IMG/VR virus record: IMGVR_UViG_3300025832_000069
Coordinates: 1 to 23,464 of that record
Reading direction: 5' to 3' (one strand)
Length of the DNA: 23,464 nucleotides
DNA from: a virus
Part shown: positions 6,344 to 13,540 of the stretch, in pieces
How the letters are laid out: every line of letters begins with the position of its first letter
Numbering within the stretch: the first letter of the stretch is position 1
Notes under the pieces: model-generated
Seen by the model: the letters and a program-made list of their open reading frames with translations, nothing else
Told to the model about the DNA's origin: nothing
Databases searched by the model: none
Program-made: the position numbers and the translations under genes

Positions 6344-7348
6344 TTAAAACAACATTGCGAATAGCAATGCTTTATCTTTACTTATTAGTTCGCCAGTGCT
6401 ACTATTGTCATTAATGAAATAAACACCAGTGCCGCCTACGTCTTCTGCTTTAGAGTATATCTTTGTACCATCTGCTGGTGCTGCTGGATCAGTAATTTCT
6501 GCTAAGCTTATTGGGTAAGCAGTAGTTATAGACCCAGTACCGTTTGCACTAAGTGCTAAATTTCCGTTTGTTGCTGTTGGGGCAATTTCGTTATCTTCAA
6601 TTTTGACATCTTCGATTTCAGTACGATCGTCGTACATTAAAACACGAGTGTTAGAATCAACTACAAAGCGAATCAAACTCGGCGAGCTCGAAGTGTCAAA
6701 ATCCTCTGGGCGTACAAATGTGTTGCCATCGGTTAACACTGAAACACCATCGGTTAGTCTATATGTAATTAAATCGTTTACTGCTTTGGCACTAGTTAGC
6801 GCATCGTCGTCAAGTACGTGACCGCTGCCTGGATCGGTGATAATACCGCCGGAATAATTAAATACATTTTCTTCGTAGTTAGTAACGCCTTCGACACTTA
6901 CAATGCTGCTTACTGGCGTTAAGTTTAACTTGCTATCCGACCGTATGCTATTTGTTCCTAACGGAAGAAAAGTACCGTTAGCGTCTTCTAGCTTCCAACT
7001 GCCTGTACCACTTGCTCCGTTAGTATAAAATGCCAATTGATCATCGAACACAATTCTAGCATTATTGTAATCACCACGGTCAACTTCTAAGCCGGCTTTG
7101 TAATCTAATGACGCACTAATACCGTTACCAGTCTGACCGTCATTAACAATGATAATATTATCATTAATAGTAACTACAGTTGATTCAATAGTAGTGCTTG
7201 TTCCTTGTACTTCTAAGTTACCACGTACTACTACTGTGCCTTGTAGTGAACTTTCGTCAGCAGTAGTGTCAAGAGTAATAGTTCCTGCTGAACCATTATC
7301 AACTATTACCTTGTAATTATCATCAGTGACTCTTAATACTCTTGACAT
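6344..7348 (-). CDS. Tail-fibre-like structural protein, 334 aa
   Basis: Likely a fibre or adhesin-type virion protein. Residues 35-75 contain GTVVVRGNLEVQGTSTT and VVTINDNIIIVNDGQTGNG, a repeating strand pattern (V-x-G-N-L-x-V-x-G-T-s-T-T-I) frequently found in marine phage tail fibres. Later parts show LEVDRGDYNNARIVFDD and a C-terminal segment KIYSKAEDVGGTGVYFIND that resembles fibre tip or peptidase-less end domains. No collagen-like repeat and no chaperone (S74) domain is visible. The ATG follows AAGGAAAG. It is the second gene of the late operon headed by the 121-aa gene. Confidence 0.65.
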   Translation of the reverse strand: MSRVLRVTDDNYKVIVDNGSAGTITLDTTADESSLQGTVVVRGNLEVQGTSTTIESTVVTINDNIIIVNDGQTGNGISASLDYKAGLEVDRGDYNNARIVFDDQLAFYTNGASGTGSWKLEDANGTFLPLGTNSIRSDSKLNLTPVSSIVSVEGVTNYEENVFNYSGGIITDPGSGHVLDDDALTSAKAVNDLITYRLTDGVSVLTDGNTFVRPEDFDTSSSPSLIRFVVDSNTRVLMYDDRTEIEDVKIEDNEIAPTATNGNLALSANGTGSITTAYPISLAEITDPAAPADGTKIYSKAEDVGGTGVYFINDNSSTGELISKDKALLFAMLF

Positions 7349-7357
7349 TTACTTTCC

Positions 7358-7723
7358 TTAAATTGCAGTAAGTCTTAGGATAGATTCTGTTGAATCATCT
7401 TCAGCAGTCCAAGTGTAACGATTGTTATTGTAATCAACAGCAGTTCTGTTAAACAACTTTGCGATTGCTATTGCTTCGCCGCCTGCGCCGATACCTACTA
7501 GCTGACATTCGTTGTTAGCGTTTGGTGCAGAACCGTCAGAAGTAAGTCTACAAACTCTTTCGATTGAGTCGCCGTCGTTTGAACACTTAAACTTATTTGT
7601 TCCACGCTGCGAAAGAATCTTACCTTCAATTAAGCTAGATCCATCGTGGAATCTTATCGGAATAGTAGGAGTAGCATCTACACCTGTTGCACCGAAATTT
7701 CTTTTATTTACTGGACGTCCCAT
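7358..7723 (-). CDS. Conserved-type phage structural protein, 121 aa
   Basis: The protein begins MGRPVNKRNFGATG, a start I associate with a small protein that recurs next to fibre genes in marine T4-like phages; its function is not established to my knowledge. The rest includes PIRFHDGSSLIEGKILSQRG, a cysteine pair within KFKCSNDGDSIERVCRL, and a nucleotide-neutral hydrophobic centre AGGEAIAIAKLFNRTAV. The ATG follows a GGAG-containing stretch, and the gene is first in the operon after the late-promoter-like element at 7791-7798. A virion role is inferred from location. Confidence 0.6.
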   Translation of the reverse strand: MGRPVNKRNFGATGVDATPTIPIRFHDGSSLIEGKILSQRGTNKFKCSNDGDSIERVCRLTSDGSAPNANNECQLVGIGAGGEAIAIAKLFNRTAVDYNNNRYTWTAEDDSTESILRLTAI

Positions 7724-7790
7724 TTGTTTTCTCCTATGTTGACGTTCTAGGTCAATACGCTGCGGGTAACAGCATAAGTCTTAGACAATG

Positions 7791-7798
7791 TATTTATC
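7791..7798 (-). promoter_or_regulatory. Late-promoter-like element for fibre operon
   Basis: The minus strand reads GATAAATA followed by CATTG, a 7/8 match to the late core with the same CATT continuation seen at other late promoters here. It lies 67 bases before the first fibre-operon ATG and immediately after the terminator of the membrane-protein gene. Confidence 0.6.
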
Positions 7799-7800
7799 AA

Positions 7801-7839
7801 CATAAAAGAAAAGGTATACTAGCCGAAACTAGTATACCT
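7801..7839 (-). terminator. Rho-independent terminator of membrane-protein gene
   Basis: On the minus strand a perfect stem AGGTATACTAG / CTAGTATACCT (eleven pairs) encloses the loop TTTCGG and is followed by TTTTCTTTTATG. It lies about 40 bases after the stop of the membrane-protein gene and separates it from the fibre operon. Confidence 0.8.
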
Positions 7840-7880
7840 AAGTACAAGACATTATGTAATAGTTTGTACTTTTAAACCAA

Positions 7881-8336
7881 TTACTTTGTTTTTAGAGAGT
7901 TAGAAACCCATACCCAACCGGACAGAACGATTGCCGTTGCGCTAACGTAGGTCATCAGTCCACCGGGGAGGAAGACACCAAAGCCGCCCAAGTCAATGAA
8001 CACAAAGTAACCAATGTCCACAAAGCCGCCAACTGCTGCCGTTGTCCAAATTGCTGTCATATTGCCACGCCAGATAAAGACACTGGCAACCGCAGTCCAC
8101 AAGCCAGCAAAGCCCAAGTTCCAACCGTGTTGGTTGAGGATTGCATTAATGAGGGGGTGGTAGCTGTCAGCCAGCTCTGAAGGATCCACCTTGCCGCCGA
8201 TGGCGGTAAACATGTCAACGCCAGAGAGCGAGACGATCATCACGCCAGCGAGGATATGAACGAGGCCCCAGATCATCCAGAGTGCGGATGCTACGTAAAG
8301 AGCCATTTTTTGTGTGTTTGTCATAGTTTTAGTCAT
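7881..8336 (-). CDS. Four-helix integral membrane protein, moron-like
   Basis: Unrecognised membrane protein. From the ATG at 8334-8336 it is 151 residues; a second ATG four codons in (8322-8324) is about as likely. Neither has a good ribosome binding site. Numbering from the second ATG, hydrophobic helices lie at about 8-33, 66-85, 91-112 and 118-140, with polar residues H23, H66 and D103 in or near the membrane; the loop between helices 1 and 2 contains GGKVDPSELADSYHP. The gene is clearly different in base use: codons end often in C or G (ATC, CTC, GGC), unlike the AT-ending codons around it, suggesting recent acquisition. It has its own sigma70-type promoter and terminator and lies between the capsid and fibre operons. 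It does not resemble a typical holin. Frame upstream to 8432 is open but overlaps the promoter and is not used. Confidence 0.75.
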   Translation of the reverse strand: MTKTMTNTQKMALYVASALWMIWGLVHILAGVMIVSLSGVDMFTAIGGKVDPSELADSYHPLINAILNQHGWNLGFAGLWTAVASVFIWRGNMTAIWTTAAVGGFVDIGYFVFIDLGGFGVFLPGGLMTYVSATAIVLSGWVWVSNSLKTK

Positions 8337-8389
8337 TCCATATTCTGTATCGACGTTAGGAAAGGCCGCCGTTATTGCCTTATGTATAT

Positions 8390-8417
8390 AATATAACATA
8401 CTTAAAGTTTTTGTCAA
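8390..8417 (-). promoter_or_regulatory. Sigma70-type promoter for membrane-protein gene
   Basis: Minus strand: TTGACA (8412-8417), 16-base spacer, TATATT (8390-8395). It lies just after the capsid-gene terminator, so the gene is expected to be transcribed by host RNA polymerase independently of the late programme. The leader also contains a short AAGGC/GCCTT stem. Confidence 0.7.
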
Positions 8418-8430
8418 CCAAAAAAAAGTC

Positions 8431-8459
8431 AAAAAAATAGGACCCGTAGGCCCTATTTT
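8431..8459 (-). terminator. Rho-independent terminator of capsid gene with UACG tetraloop
   Basis: On the minus strand an eleven-pair stem AAAATAGGGCC / GGTCCTATTTT with one G-U pair closes the loop TACG, giving C(UACG)G, a member of the very stable UNCG tetraloop class. A run of seven T follows. It starts 18 bases after the capsid-gene stop codon. Confidence 0.85.
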
Positions 8460-8476
8460 CTTGTATTAAGCTAAAC

Positions 8477-9652
8477 TTAGCTAAAGGATACGTTACCGTT
8501 AGTAATAGCAACCTTAGCTAGGTAGTCTGCTGCGTTACCCAAGGACGAAGCAGTGTTAGAAAGTTCAACATAACCGTAACGGGTTAGGAAGCTTACTACT
8601 GGCTCGAATGTGCTTGGGTCCAGTACTACACCGCTGGACATTAGCGGAATGTATGGACAGTAGAACGCTGCTGCGTCAGATTCGCTAGAACCTTTGTAAC
8701 CAACTAGTACTGCTGCACTGTCGGATGCGTAGGTGTTCACGTAAACCTTCATAGCGTTGTTAAGAGTACCAACCATCTTAGTGTTAGTTGGTGCTTCGAA
8801 AGTACCTTCAGTTGTACGAGCGAACGCAGAAGTAGTTGCGGACTGAAGAATTGTAAGTGCTAGTGGACTTACAACTGCCCAGTTACCAGCGCCACGACGT
8901 GTACGCTGAGCAATTAGGTTGCTTGCTCTGTTGATCTGAACAGCAAGTGCTGCGTGCTCATCACCAACGAAAGTAGCTGTACCAGATACTGCTGCTTGGT
9001 CGTATGTTTCAACTGCTGTGCCAGCTAGAGTGTCTAGGCTGGATAGTACTTCTTGGTCGATTTCAGCTGTAATCTCTTGTGCCAAAGCAGCCATAATTTC
9101 TGCTTCAATGTCGATGCCATGCTGCGACTGTGCGTCTTGCGCACCTTCGAACGTCCAGCGAGCGGATAGCTTGCGGGACTTAGCTTCAACAGTCTGCTTC
9201 AAGATCTGAATGCTTAGACGGTTACCAGCAGAACCTTCAAGTGCTGCTGTGCTATCTGCTTTAGCAGTAGTAGCGTTACCGGAGTAAGCTTCAGCAATTT
9301 TGAACGGGCTAAGTGCTTCTTCACCAGCTACCGCACCGGCTGCGCCAGTACCAGCAGTGTCGCTGTAGCGAACACGTAGGGTATGAATCTGACCAACTGG
9401 ACCAGTCATTGGCTGTACACCAACTAGTTCGTTAGCAATTACTGTTGGCATAACACGTCTGATTACAGGAAGAATCACACGGTTAAGGGTTGCAACGTTA
9501 CCAGCAGATGTAGCGCCAGCTGTTGCACTCTCTGAAAGATACTTGCGAGTATTTTCAAGAGTTGCTTCCATTACGGACTTCTTGTTGCCTGCTAGGCCTT
9601 CAAGTAACGCCACTTTAGTGTCGTTCCAACGTCCTTCTAGTAGTTCTGACAT
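8477..9652 (-). CDS. gp23: Major capsid protein (gp23-like)
   Basis: Main head shell protein with the HK97 fold, cleaved during maturation by the gp21 protease. The 391-residue product starts after AAGGAGAG. A T4-type protease site (I/L-x-E) is present as LSE at residues 39-41, followed by SATAGATSAGN and then NRVILPVIRRVMPTVIANE, the classical conserved gp23 region, and GVQPMTGPVGQIHTLRVRYS. The first 41 residues would be the removed propeptide. Further conserved features are ARWTFEGAQDAQSQHGIDIE and the ending SFLTRYGYVEL. It is shorter than T4 gp23 (521), as in many marine T4-type phages. It is the last gene of the head operon, 13 bases after gp22, and is followed by a strong terminator. 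Confidence 0.96.
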   Translation of the reverse strand: MSELLEGRWNDTKVALLEGLAGNKKSVMEATLENTRKYLSESATAGATSAGNVATLNRVILPVIRRVMPTVIANELVGVQPMTGPVGQIHTLRVRYSDTAGTGAAGAVAGEEALSPFKIAEAYSGNATTAKADSTAALEGSAGNRLSIQILKQTVEAKSRKLSARWTFEGAQDAQSQHGIDIEAEIMAALAQEITAEIDQEVLSSLDTLAGTAVETYDQAAVSGTATFVGDEHAALAVQINRASNLIAQRTRRGAGNWAVVSPLALTILQSATTSAFARTTEGTFEAPTNTKMVGTLNNAMKVYVNTYASDSAAVLVGYKGSSESDAAAFYCPYIPLMSSGVVLDPSTFEPVVSFLTRYGYVELSNTASSLGNAADYLAKVAITNGNVSFS

Positions 9653-9665
9653 TTTTGGTCTCTCC

Positions 9666-10769
9666 TTATTTTAAGCCTGCAAGACGCTTAAGGTCAACTA
9701 CGTTGCCCTCCGCCTCTGCTGTAGAACTGTTATTAATTATCTTGTTGCCTGTTATTTCTGTGCCTTCGTTAATTTGTGCCTTTTTACTAGCTGCAGGCTT
9801 AGGAGTGTCCCCTTCGATTACCGCAGATAAGTATTTGTTAAACGCTGTCTCGAGCTTGTTAGTTTGAACGCTTTCTAGTAAATCGCTCATGATCTCTTTC
9901 TGCTTCACGTTAAGTGGAGCTAGAAGACCATCAACCTTGTCTTTACGTTCCATGCTCTCTTTCAGTAGCTTGATTTCAGTATTCTTGCTTTCTGAAAGCT
10001 GTTTGGCAACAGCAACCGCCTTCGCCGCCTCTTTAAGCTTTGCGTCTTTTTCGGACACAACGTTTAAGAGTCTTGCTGTTTCGGACTTTTTGTTTAAGTG
10101 ACTTCCAACATATTCTTGCTGGTAGGATTCAAACAATCTACGTCCAAAATCATTTTCACGTGCAATTGTGATATCTTCTTTAAGTTGCGATAGTTCGCTC
10201 TTAAGTGATTCACTAACAACTTTGTTAACAAGTTGCGCACTGTTCTTAACGAAGTCTTTCTTTACTTCGTTAAATGCGTTTCTTGATTCACGCATTAGTT
10301 TAACCTTAGTTTCAGCTAAGTCTTTCTTGTCGCTGTAAAATTCTGAAATCTCTTTAGTAAGAGCTTCGATAACAAAATCTTCTAACTTTTCAAATTTAGC
10401 TGCTACTGATTTTTGATCTTCATGTAGTTCAGAAACTTCTGTGCCTAGCTGCTCCATTACAAAACCTTCAAGCTTATCAGCATTTTCACGCATAGCTACA
10501 GCATACTTTGCTTTAGCTTCCGCTAGTTGCTTACGATCTTCTTGGAATTCTGCAATTTCTTCAGCAAGCGACTCACCAAGCATAGTATCAATGGACTCAA
10601 CCATTGTTTGCTTGTCGTGCTCGTATTTGCGTGCGAATTCTTCACGTAACTCAGCAGTTACCTGCATCTTGTTTTCGTGAAGCTTTTTGTCCCACGCTTC
10701 TTCGATGTCTGCACGGATTTCTTCCGATATTACATTACCTTCAAATAATGTTTTTAGTGCATCCAACAT
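9666..10769 (-). CDS. gp22: Prohead core scaffolding protein (gp22-like)
   Basis: Scaffold of the prohead core, degraded by the gp21 protease before packaging. The 367-residue protein is almost entirely predicted helix and coiled coil, with internal repeats of the type EEIAEFQEDRKQLAEAKAK, EVSELHEDQKSVAAKFEKL and EISEFYSDKKDLAETKVKL at residues 71-160. It begins MLDALKTLFEGNVISEEIRADI, and several L-x-E sites suit gp21 cleavage. A C-terminal segment around LLAPLNVKQKEIMSDLLESV is typical of gp22. The start follows AGGAGA. It sits exactly where gene 22 lies in T4, between protease and capsid genes. Confidence 0.9.
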   Translation of the reverse strand: MLDALKTLFEGNVISEEIRADIEEAWDKKLHENKMQVTAELREEFARKYEHDKQTMVESIDTMLGESLAEEIAEFQEDRKQLAEAKAKYAVAMRENADKLEGFVMEQLGTEVSELHEDQKSVAAKFEKLEDFVIEALTKEISEFYSDKKDLAETKVKLMRESRNAFNEVKKDFVKNSAQLVNKVVSESLKSELSQLKEDITIARENDFGRRLFESYQQEYVGSHLNKKSETARLLNVVSEKDAKLKEAAKAVAVAKQLSESKNTEIKLLKESMERKDKVDGLLAPLNVKQKEIMSDLLESVQTNKLETAFNKYLSAVIEGDTPKPAASKKAQINEGTEITGNKIINNSSTAEAEGNVVDLKRLAGLK

Positions 10770-10781
10770 ATTATTCTCCTG

Positions 10782-11405
10782 TTATTGGAGACCGTTGATT
10801 ATATTAACCAACGATTCTTTTAGATATTTTTGTGCCTTTGTGTCGCGAACGACGTCTTTGCCTAGTTGTATTGCCTTATATCCGCCTTTGGTATTCATTA
10901 GGTGTTCGTAAATAGCACTTGGGTAAGCACTCGGAGCGCTTGGTTGTGCTACAATGTCAACAGTTACGATTTCAAAATCACTTACGTTACCGCTACCGTC
11001 TTCACTTACGTTACCAGAACCTCTGCTGGAAACACCCAACTTAACACCGCTTTCGAGCATAGTCTTAACTAGGTGGCCCATTGGTGTAGGCAAGATTTTC
11101 AACTTGCCTAACCCTTTTGCGTCTTCACACCACATGTTTTCGATCATGTGTGACACACGATCGAGGTTGATGTTAAGACCTTCAGGATGATCAACTTCAC
11201 CGAGTACCGAATAGCCGCCTTTGATCTGTTCATTAATAGATGCGACAGCTTTTTGAATTTCATTCACAGGGTAAACACGTTGGTTAGCGTTCTTAACGCC
11301 ACCTTCGATAAAAATTCCTTTCATGAACAAATCCTTGCCTTCATTAGTAGACTCGACAACTATCTTGGCCTCGTCAAATGTTAGGTTTTCTCTTAAGTTG
11401 ATCAT
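10782..11405 (-). CDS. gp21: Prohead maturation protease (gp21-like)
   Basis: Serine protease that matures the prohead by cutting core and capsid proteins after I/L-x-E. Conserved regions are FIEGGVKNANQRVYPVNEI at 32-50, GEVDHPEG with the probable catalytic His73, and GVSSRGSG with the catalytic serine at 126 or 127, followed by VTVDIVAQPSAP with D150. The 207-residue length agrees with T4 gp21 (212). A C-terminal LKE (195-197) could be a self-cleavage site. The ATG follows AAGGAA and the gene is 12 bases upstream of gp22, as in T4. Confidence 0.94.
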   Translation of the reverse strand: MINLRENLTFDEAKIVVESTNEGKDLFMKGIFIEGGVKNANQRVYPVNEIQKAVASINEQIKGGYSVLGEVDHPEGLNINLDRVSHMIENMWCEDAKGLGKLKILPTPMGHLVKTMLESGVKLGVSSRGSGNVSEDGSGNVSDFEIVTVDIVAQPSAPSAYPSAIYEHLMNTKGGYKAIQLGKDVVRDTKAQKYLKESLVNIINGLQ

Positions 11406-11415
11406 CCCGATTCCT

Positions 11416-12381
11416 TTACTTTGCTGGCTTTAAAAACTGCTTTGCTGTGCCTTCGCCTTCAGCTTTGCCGCTTTTCTTTTCAGCGCCGTGACCTTTTGCT
11501 ACCTTGTTAAGTTTGCTAGCACCTTTGCCGCCCGGAACGTTTACGTTACCAGACTTTAGGTCACCTTTAACTTTACCACCAGTACCTTTAGTATCAGCAG
11601 TACCACCTCGGTTTAGGTTGCCTGCGCCGTTACCGCTTTTAAGTTCTGGAGACTTGCCGTTACCAGCTACTGGAGACTTACCGTCGCCGTTGTCACCGCC
11701 CGGAGCAAACTTGTTGTAAGTGTCGCCGCCAGTCTTTTGTGTGTACTCGTCAAGCTTCTTAAGGTAAGCCGACATCATTTCGGACTCGTTCTTAGGCTCG
11801 TCGTCTTCGTCTTCAGCTTCGTTAAAATCAAAAGATTCTTCAACGTCGTCTTCGTCGTCTGCTTCAACGTCAGATTCTAGATCGTCAGTCTCGTCGCCGC
11901 CTAAGTCTTCGTCTTCCATGTCCATTTCTGGACCTTCCATGTCGTCGTCTTTGCCTTCTTGATCAGCAAAAAGTTCGTCCATTTCAGCTTTTAAGCTATC
12001 AAGCATACCTTCAAGATCATCAACACGATCTTCTAGTTCGCCTTCGCCTTCGTCGCCCATGTCGTCGTCCATGTCATCCATGTCCATGTCGCCATCGTCC
12101 ATGTCTGTATCCATTTCCATGTCCATTTCTGGACCTTCCATGTCGTCGTCGCCTTCTTCTAGGTCAAAGTCTTCTTCAATATCAAAGTCTTCTTCTAGAT
12201 CAAAATCTTCGTCCATGTCTTCAGCATCGTCGTCTGCTTCGTCGTACATGTCATTTTCGAGTAGGCTTTCGTAAATGTTTCTAGACTTTTCTACTACGAT
12301 CTCGTGGAAAAGATCTTTTGCGCCTTGAGTGTCTTCGTTAACTAGACGCTCAAGCATTTCTTCGAACTTATTGCGTTCCAT
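11416..12381 (-). CDS. Highly acidic prohead-core-like protein (gp68 position)
   Basis: Probably a prohead core component. The N-terminus (residues 1-45) is helical, with FHEIVVEKSRNIYESLLEND, resembling the conserved segment of core proteins encoded between portal and protease genes in T4-type phages. Residues about 48-200 are an extreme Asp/Glu/Met low-complexity tract, with a repeated DDMEGPEMDMExD unit (two copies about 60 residues apart). The C-terminal third is glycine, asparagine and lysine rich, so the protein carries separate acidic and basic blocks. At 321 residues it is much larger than T4 gp68 (141). It begins after AAAGGA and is followed by gp21 ten bases later. Assignment relies on position and N-terminal similarity; the repetitive middle gives no functional information. 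Confidence 0.65.
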   Translation of the reverse strand: MERNKFEEMLERLVNEDTQGAKDLFHEIVVEKSRNIYESLLENDMYDEADDDAEDMDEDFDLEEDFDIEEDFDLEEGDDDMEGPEMDMEMDTDMDDGDMDMDDMDDDMGDEGEGELEDRVDDLEGMLDSLKAEMDELFADQEGKDDDMEGPEMDMEDEDLGGDETDDLESDVEADDEDDVEESFDFNEAEDEDDEPKNESEMMSAYLKKLDEYTQKTGGDTYNKFAPGGDNGDGKSPVAGNGKSPELKSGNGAGNLNRGGTADTKGTGGKVKGDLKSGNVNVPGGKGASKLNKVAKGHGAEKKSGKAEGEGTAKQFLKPAK

Positions 12382-12406
12382 TGTATATCCTTTCTAATAC
12401 ATAATT

Positions 12407-12414
12407 TATTTACA
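12407..12414 (-). promoter_or_regulatory. Late-promoter-like element before the core-protein/gp21/gp22/gp23 operon
   Basis: The minus strand reads TGTAAATA, a 7/8 match to the late core, 25 bases before the ATG of the acidic core protein. A weaker element CGTAAATA is at 12480-12487. The rest of the 184-base gap (12382-12565) is AT-rich and I see no gene in it. Confidence 0.5.
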
Positions 12415-12565
12415 AACAAGAAAAGATACCTTCACCTAATAAAGGAATCTAATTTGTGAATGATTGTAAACTGTCTCTTTATTTACGTATATTACTAAAA
12501 AACCGATAGTTTTATGGCATTTATTGGTATATTTTATACTAAGATAGAGTAATCTTATTACAAAG

Positions 12566-13273
12566 CTATATTTTGTTGTTAAACAGCTCTATAAACACTT
12601 GCTTCTTCATTATTTTTAAATTATTCAATTTTGACAACTCCGGCGGCATAAAAGTATCGTGATCAACTACCCTTACATATTGTACTGTAGGATTTTGCTC
12701 AATTACAGTTTTAGTTTGTTTAAGCCAGTTACCGTAGTATGTTGCGCCGTCTGATGATTTTTTGTAATTGCTAGTATCAGAATAAATGTTATTAAATCTT
12801 CGTCCGTCTTGTAAACCTTTATAATCAAATCCTAAAATATAGATAACTTTAAAGCCTTTTTCTGTTGACATATGTAAGGCAGTAGGTCCACTACTCCAAC
12901 CTTTACTTGGCTTAAAATAGTTTAAATTTTTTAAATTTTCATAAGCTTTGTTATAATTTGTCCATACTTGATTATGAACATTGTATCCTTCTCGATTAAT
13001 TTCAAGGATCATTTTAACGTCAACAGCAATTAAATAATCAGGTGTATGCTGTCTATATAATCCGTTACAGCCAAATACTATGCCGTGATTATGTAATTTA
13101 TCAATATCAATAGTACTGCGACTAGTGCCGTTACCTATGACAAAAGCAGTGCCGGCGCTAGTGCTCGGTGTCGGAGCTACGTATTCAAGTTTTTCTTTTT
13201 GTTCTCGAGCAATGCGTTTTGCTTCACGCTTTTGTTGCTTTTTTATCTGCTTCTCTTCTTTTGAAAGAGTCAT
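12566..13273 (-). CDS. Rossmann-type (DUF115/MptE-like or sugar-transfer-like) protein
   Basis: The first 30 residues are a highly basic helix (KEEKQIKKQQKREAKRIARE). Then GTAFVIGNGTSRSTIDIDKL at 42-61, a glycine-rich nucleotide-binding-like turn, is followed by GIVFGCNGLYRQHTPDYLIAVD. Further on come SSGPTALHMSTEKGFKVIYI and LGFDYKGLQDGRRFNN, a layout seen in MptE-like/DUF115 proteins, which include enzymes of 6-hydroxymethylpterin and motility-glycan metabolism. The actual substrate is unknown. The gene starts five bases after the stop of the gp67-like gene with only a weak ribosome binding site, inside the head operon, where T4 has no such gene. A role in modifying a virion component or DNA is possible but is inference. 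Confidence 0.6.
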   Translation of the reverse strand: MTLSKEEKQIKKQQKREAKRIAREQKEKLEYVAPTPSTSAGTAFVIGNGTSRSTIDIDKLHNHGIVFGCNGLYRQHTPDYLIAVDVKMILEINREGYNVHNQVWTNYNKAYENLKNLNYFKPSKGWSSGPTALHMSTEKGFKVIYILGFDYKGLQDGRRFNNIYSDTSNYKKSSDGATYYGNWLKQTKTVIEQNPTVQYVRVVDHDTFMPPELSKLNNLKIMKKQVFIELFNNKI

Positions 13274-13278
13274 AACAA

Positions 13279-13518
13279 TTAGATACCGCCGGCCTCGGCT
13301 GGTGCTTTATACTGAGCTTGGATCTTGCCAAGCTCTAATTGCTTTTGCTGATCATGGAACTCACTGGCTTTGCGAATCTTGCTGATGTCTTTAAGACGCA
13401 GACGGGTTACCCGAGTGTCGTCGGCTTTTACAGTAGAAGCGTCGTCTCCTATATCATAGGACACGTCTTCTTTGTCTTCCATAGTTTCGTCAAAGTAAAA
13501 AAATTCTCTAAGCAACAT
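13279..13518 (-). CDS. gp67: Prohead core protein (gp67-like)
   Basis: Small core protein predicted from position directly after the portal gene, as in T4. The ATG at 13516-13518 gives 79 residues (T4 gp67 is 80), starting MLLREFFYFDETMEDKEDVS, an opening I associate with the corresponding cyanophage protein. A longer frame to 13605 would run into the portal gene. The centre is acidic, and the end RLRLKDISKIRKASEFHD is helical and basic. The stop lies five bases before the next gene. A CTAAATA element just upstream of the ATG might act as an additional late promoter. Confidence 0.68.
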   Translation of the reverse strand: MLLREFFYFDETMEDKEDVSYDIGDDASTVKADDTRVTRLRLKDISKIRKASEFHDQQKQLELGKIQAQYKAPAEAGGI

Positions 13519-13540
13519 ACTATTATTTAGTCCTAAATTG

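Noticed and set aside
7813-7838. Palindrome as an operator or attachment site
   Set aside because: The T-rich run on the minus strand and its position after the membrane-protein stop fit a terminator better.
8337-8432. Longer N-terminus for the membrane protein starting at a TTG at 8432
   Set aside because: It would include the sigma70-type promoter and start inside the capsid terminator; the sequence there is not protein-like.
12059-12274. Plus-strand frame encoding Ser/Met repeats
   Set aside because: It is the antisense of the Asp/Met-rich tract of the core protein and merely mirrors its repeats.
12421-12452. Hairpin GATACCTT/AAGGAATC as a terminator
   Set aside because: The stem has a mismatch and no T run follows on either strand.
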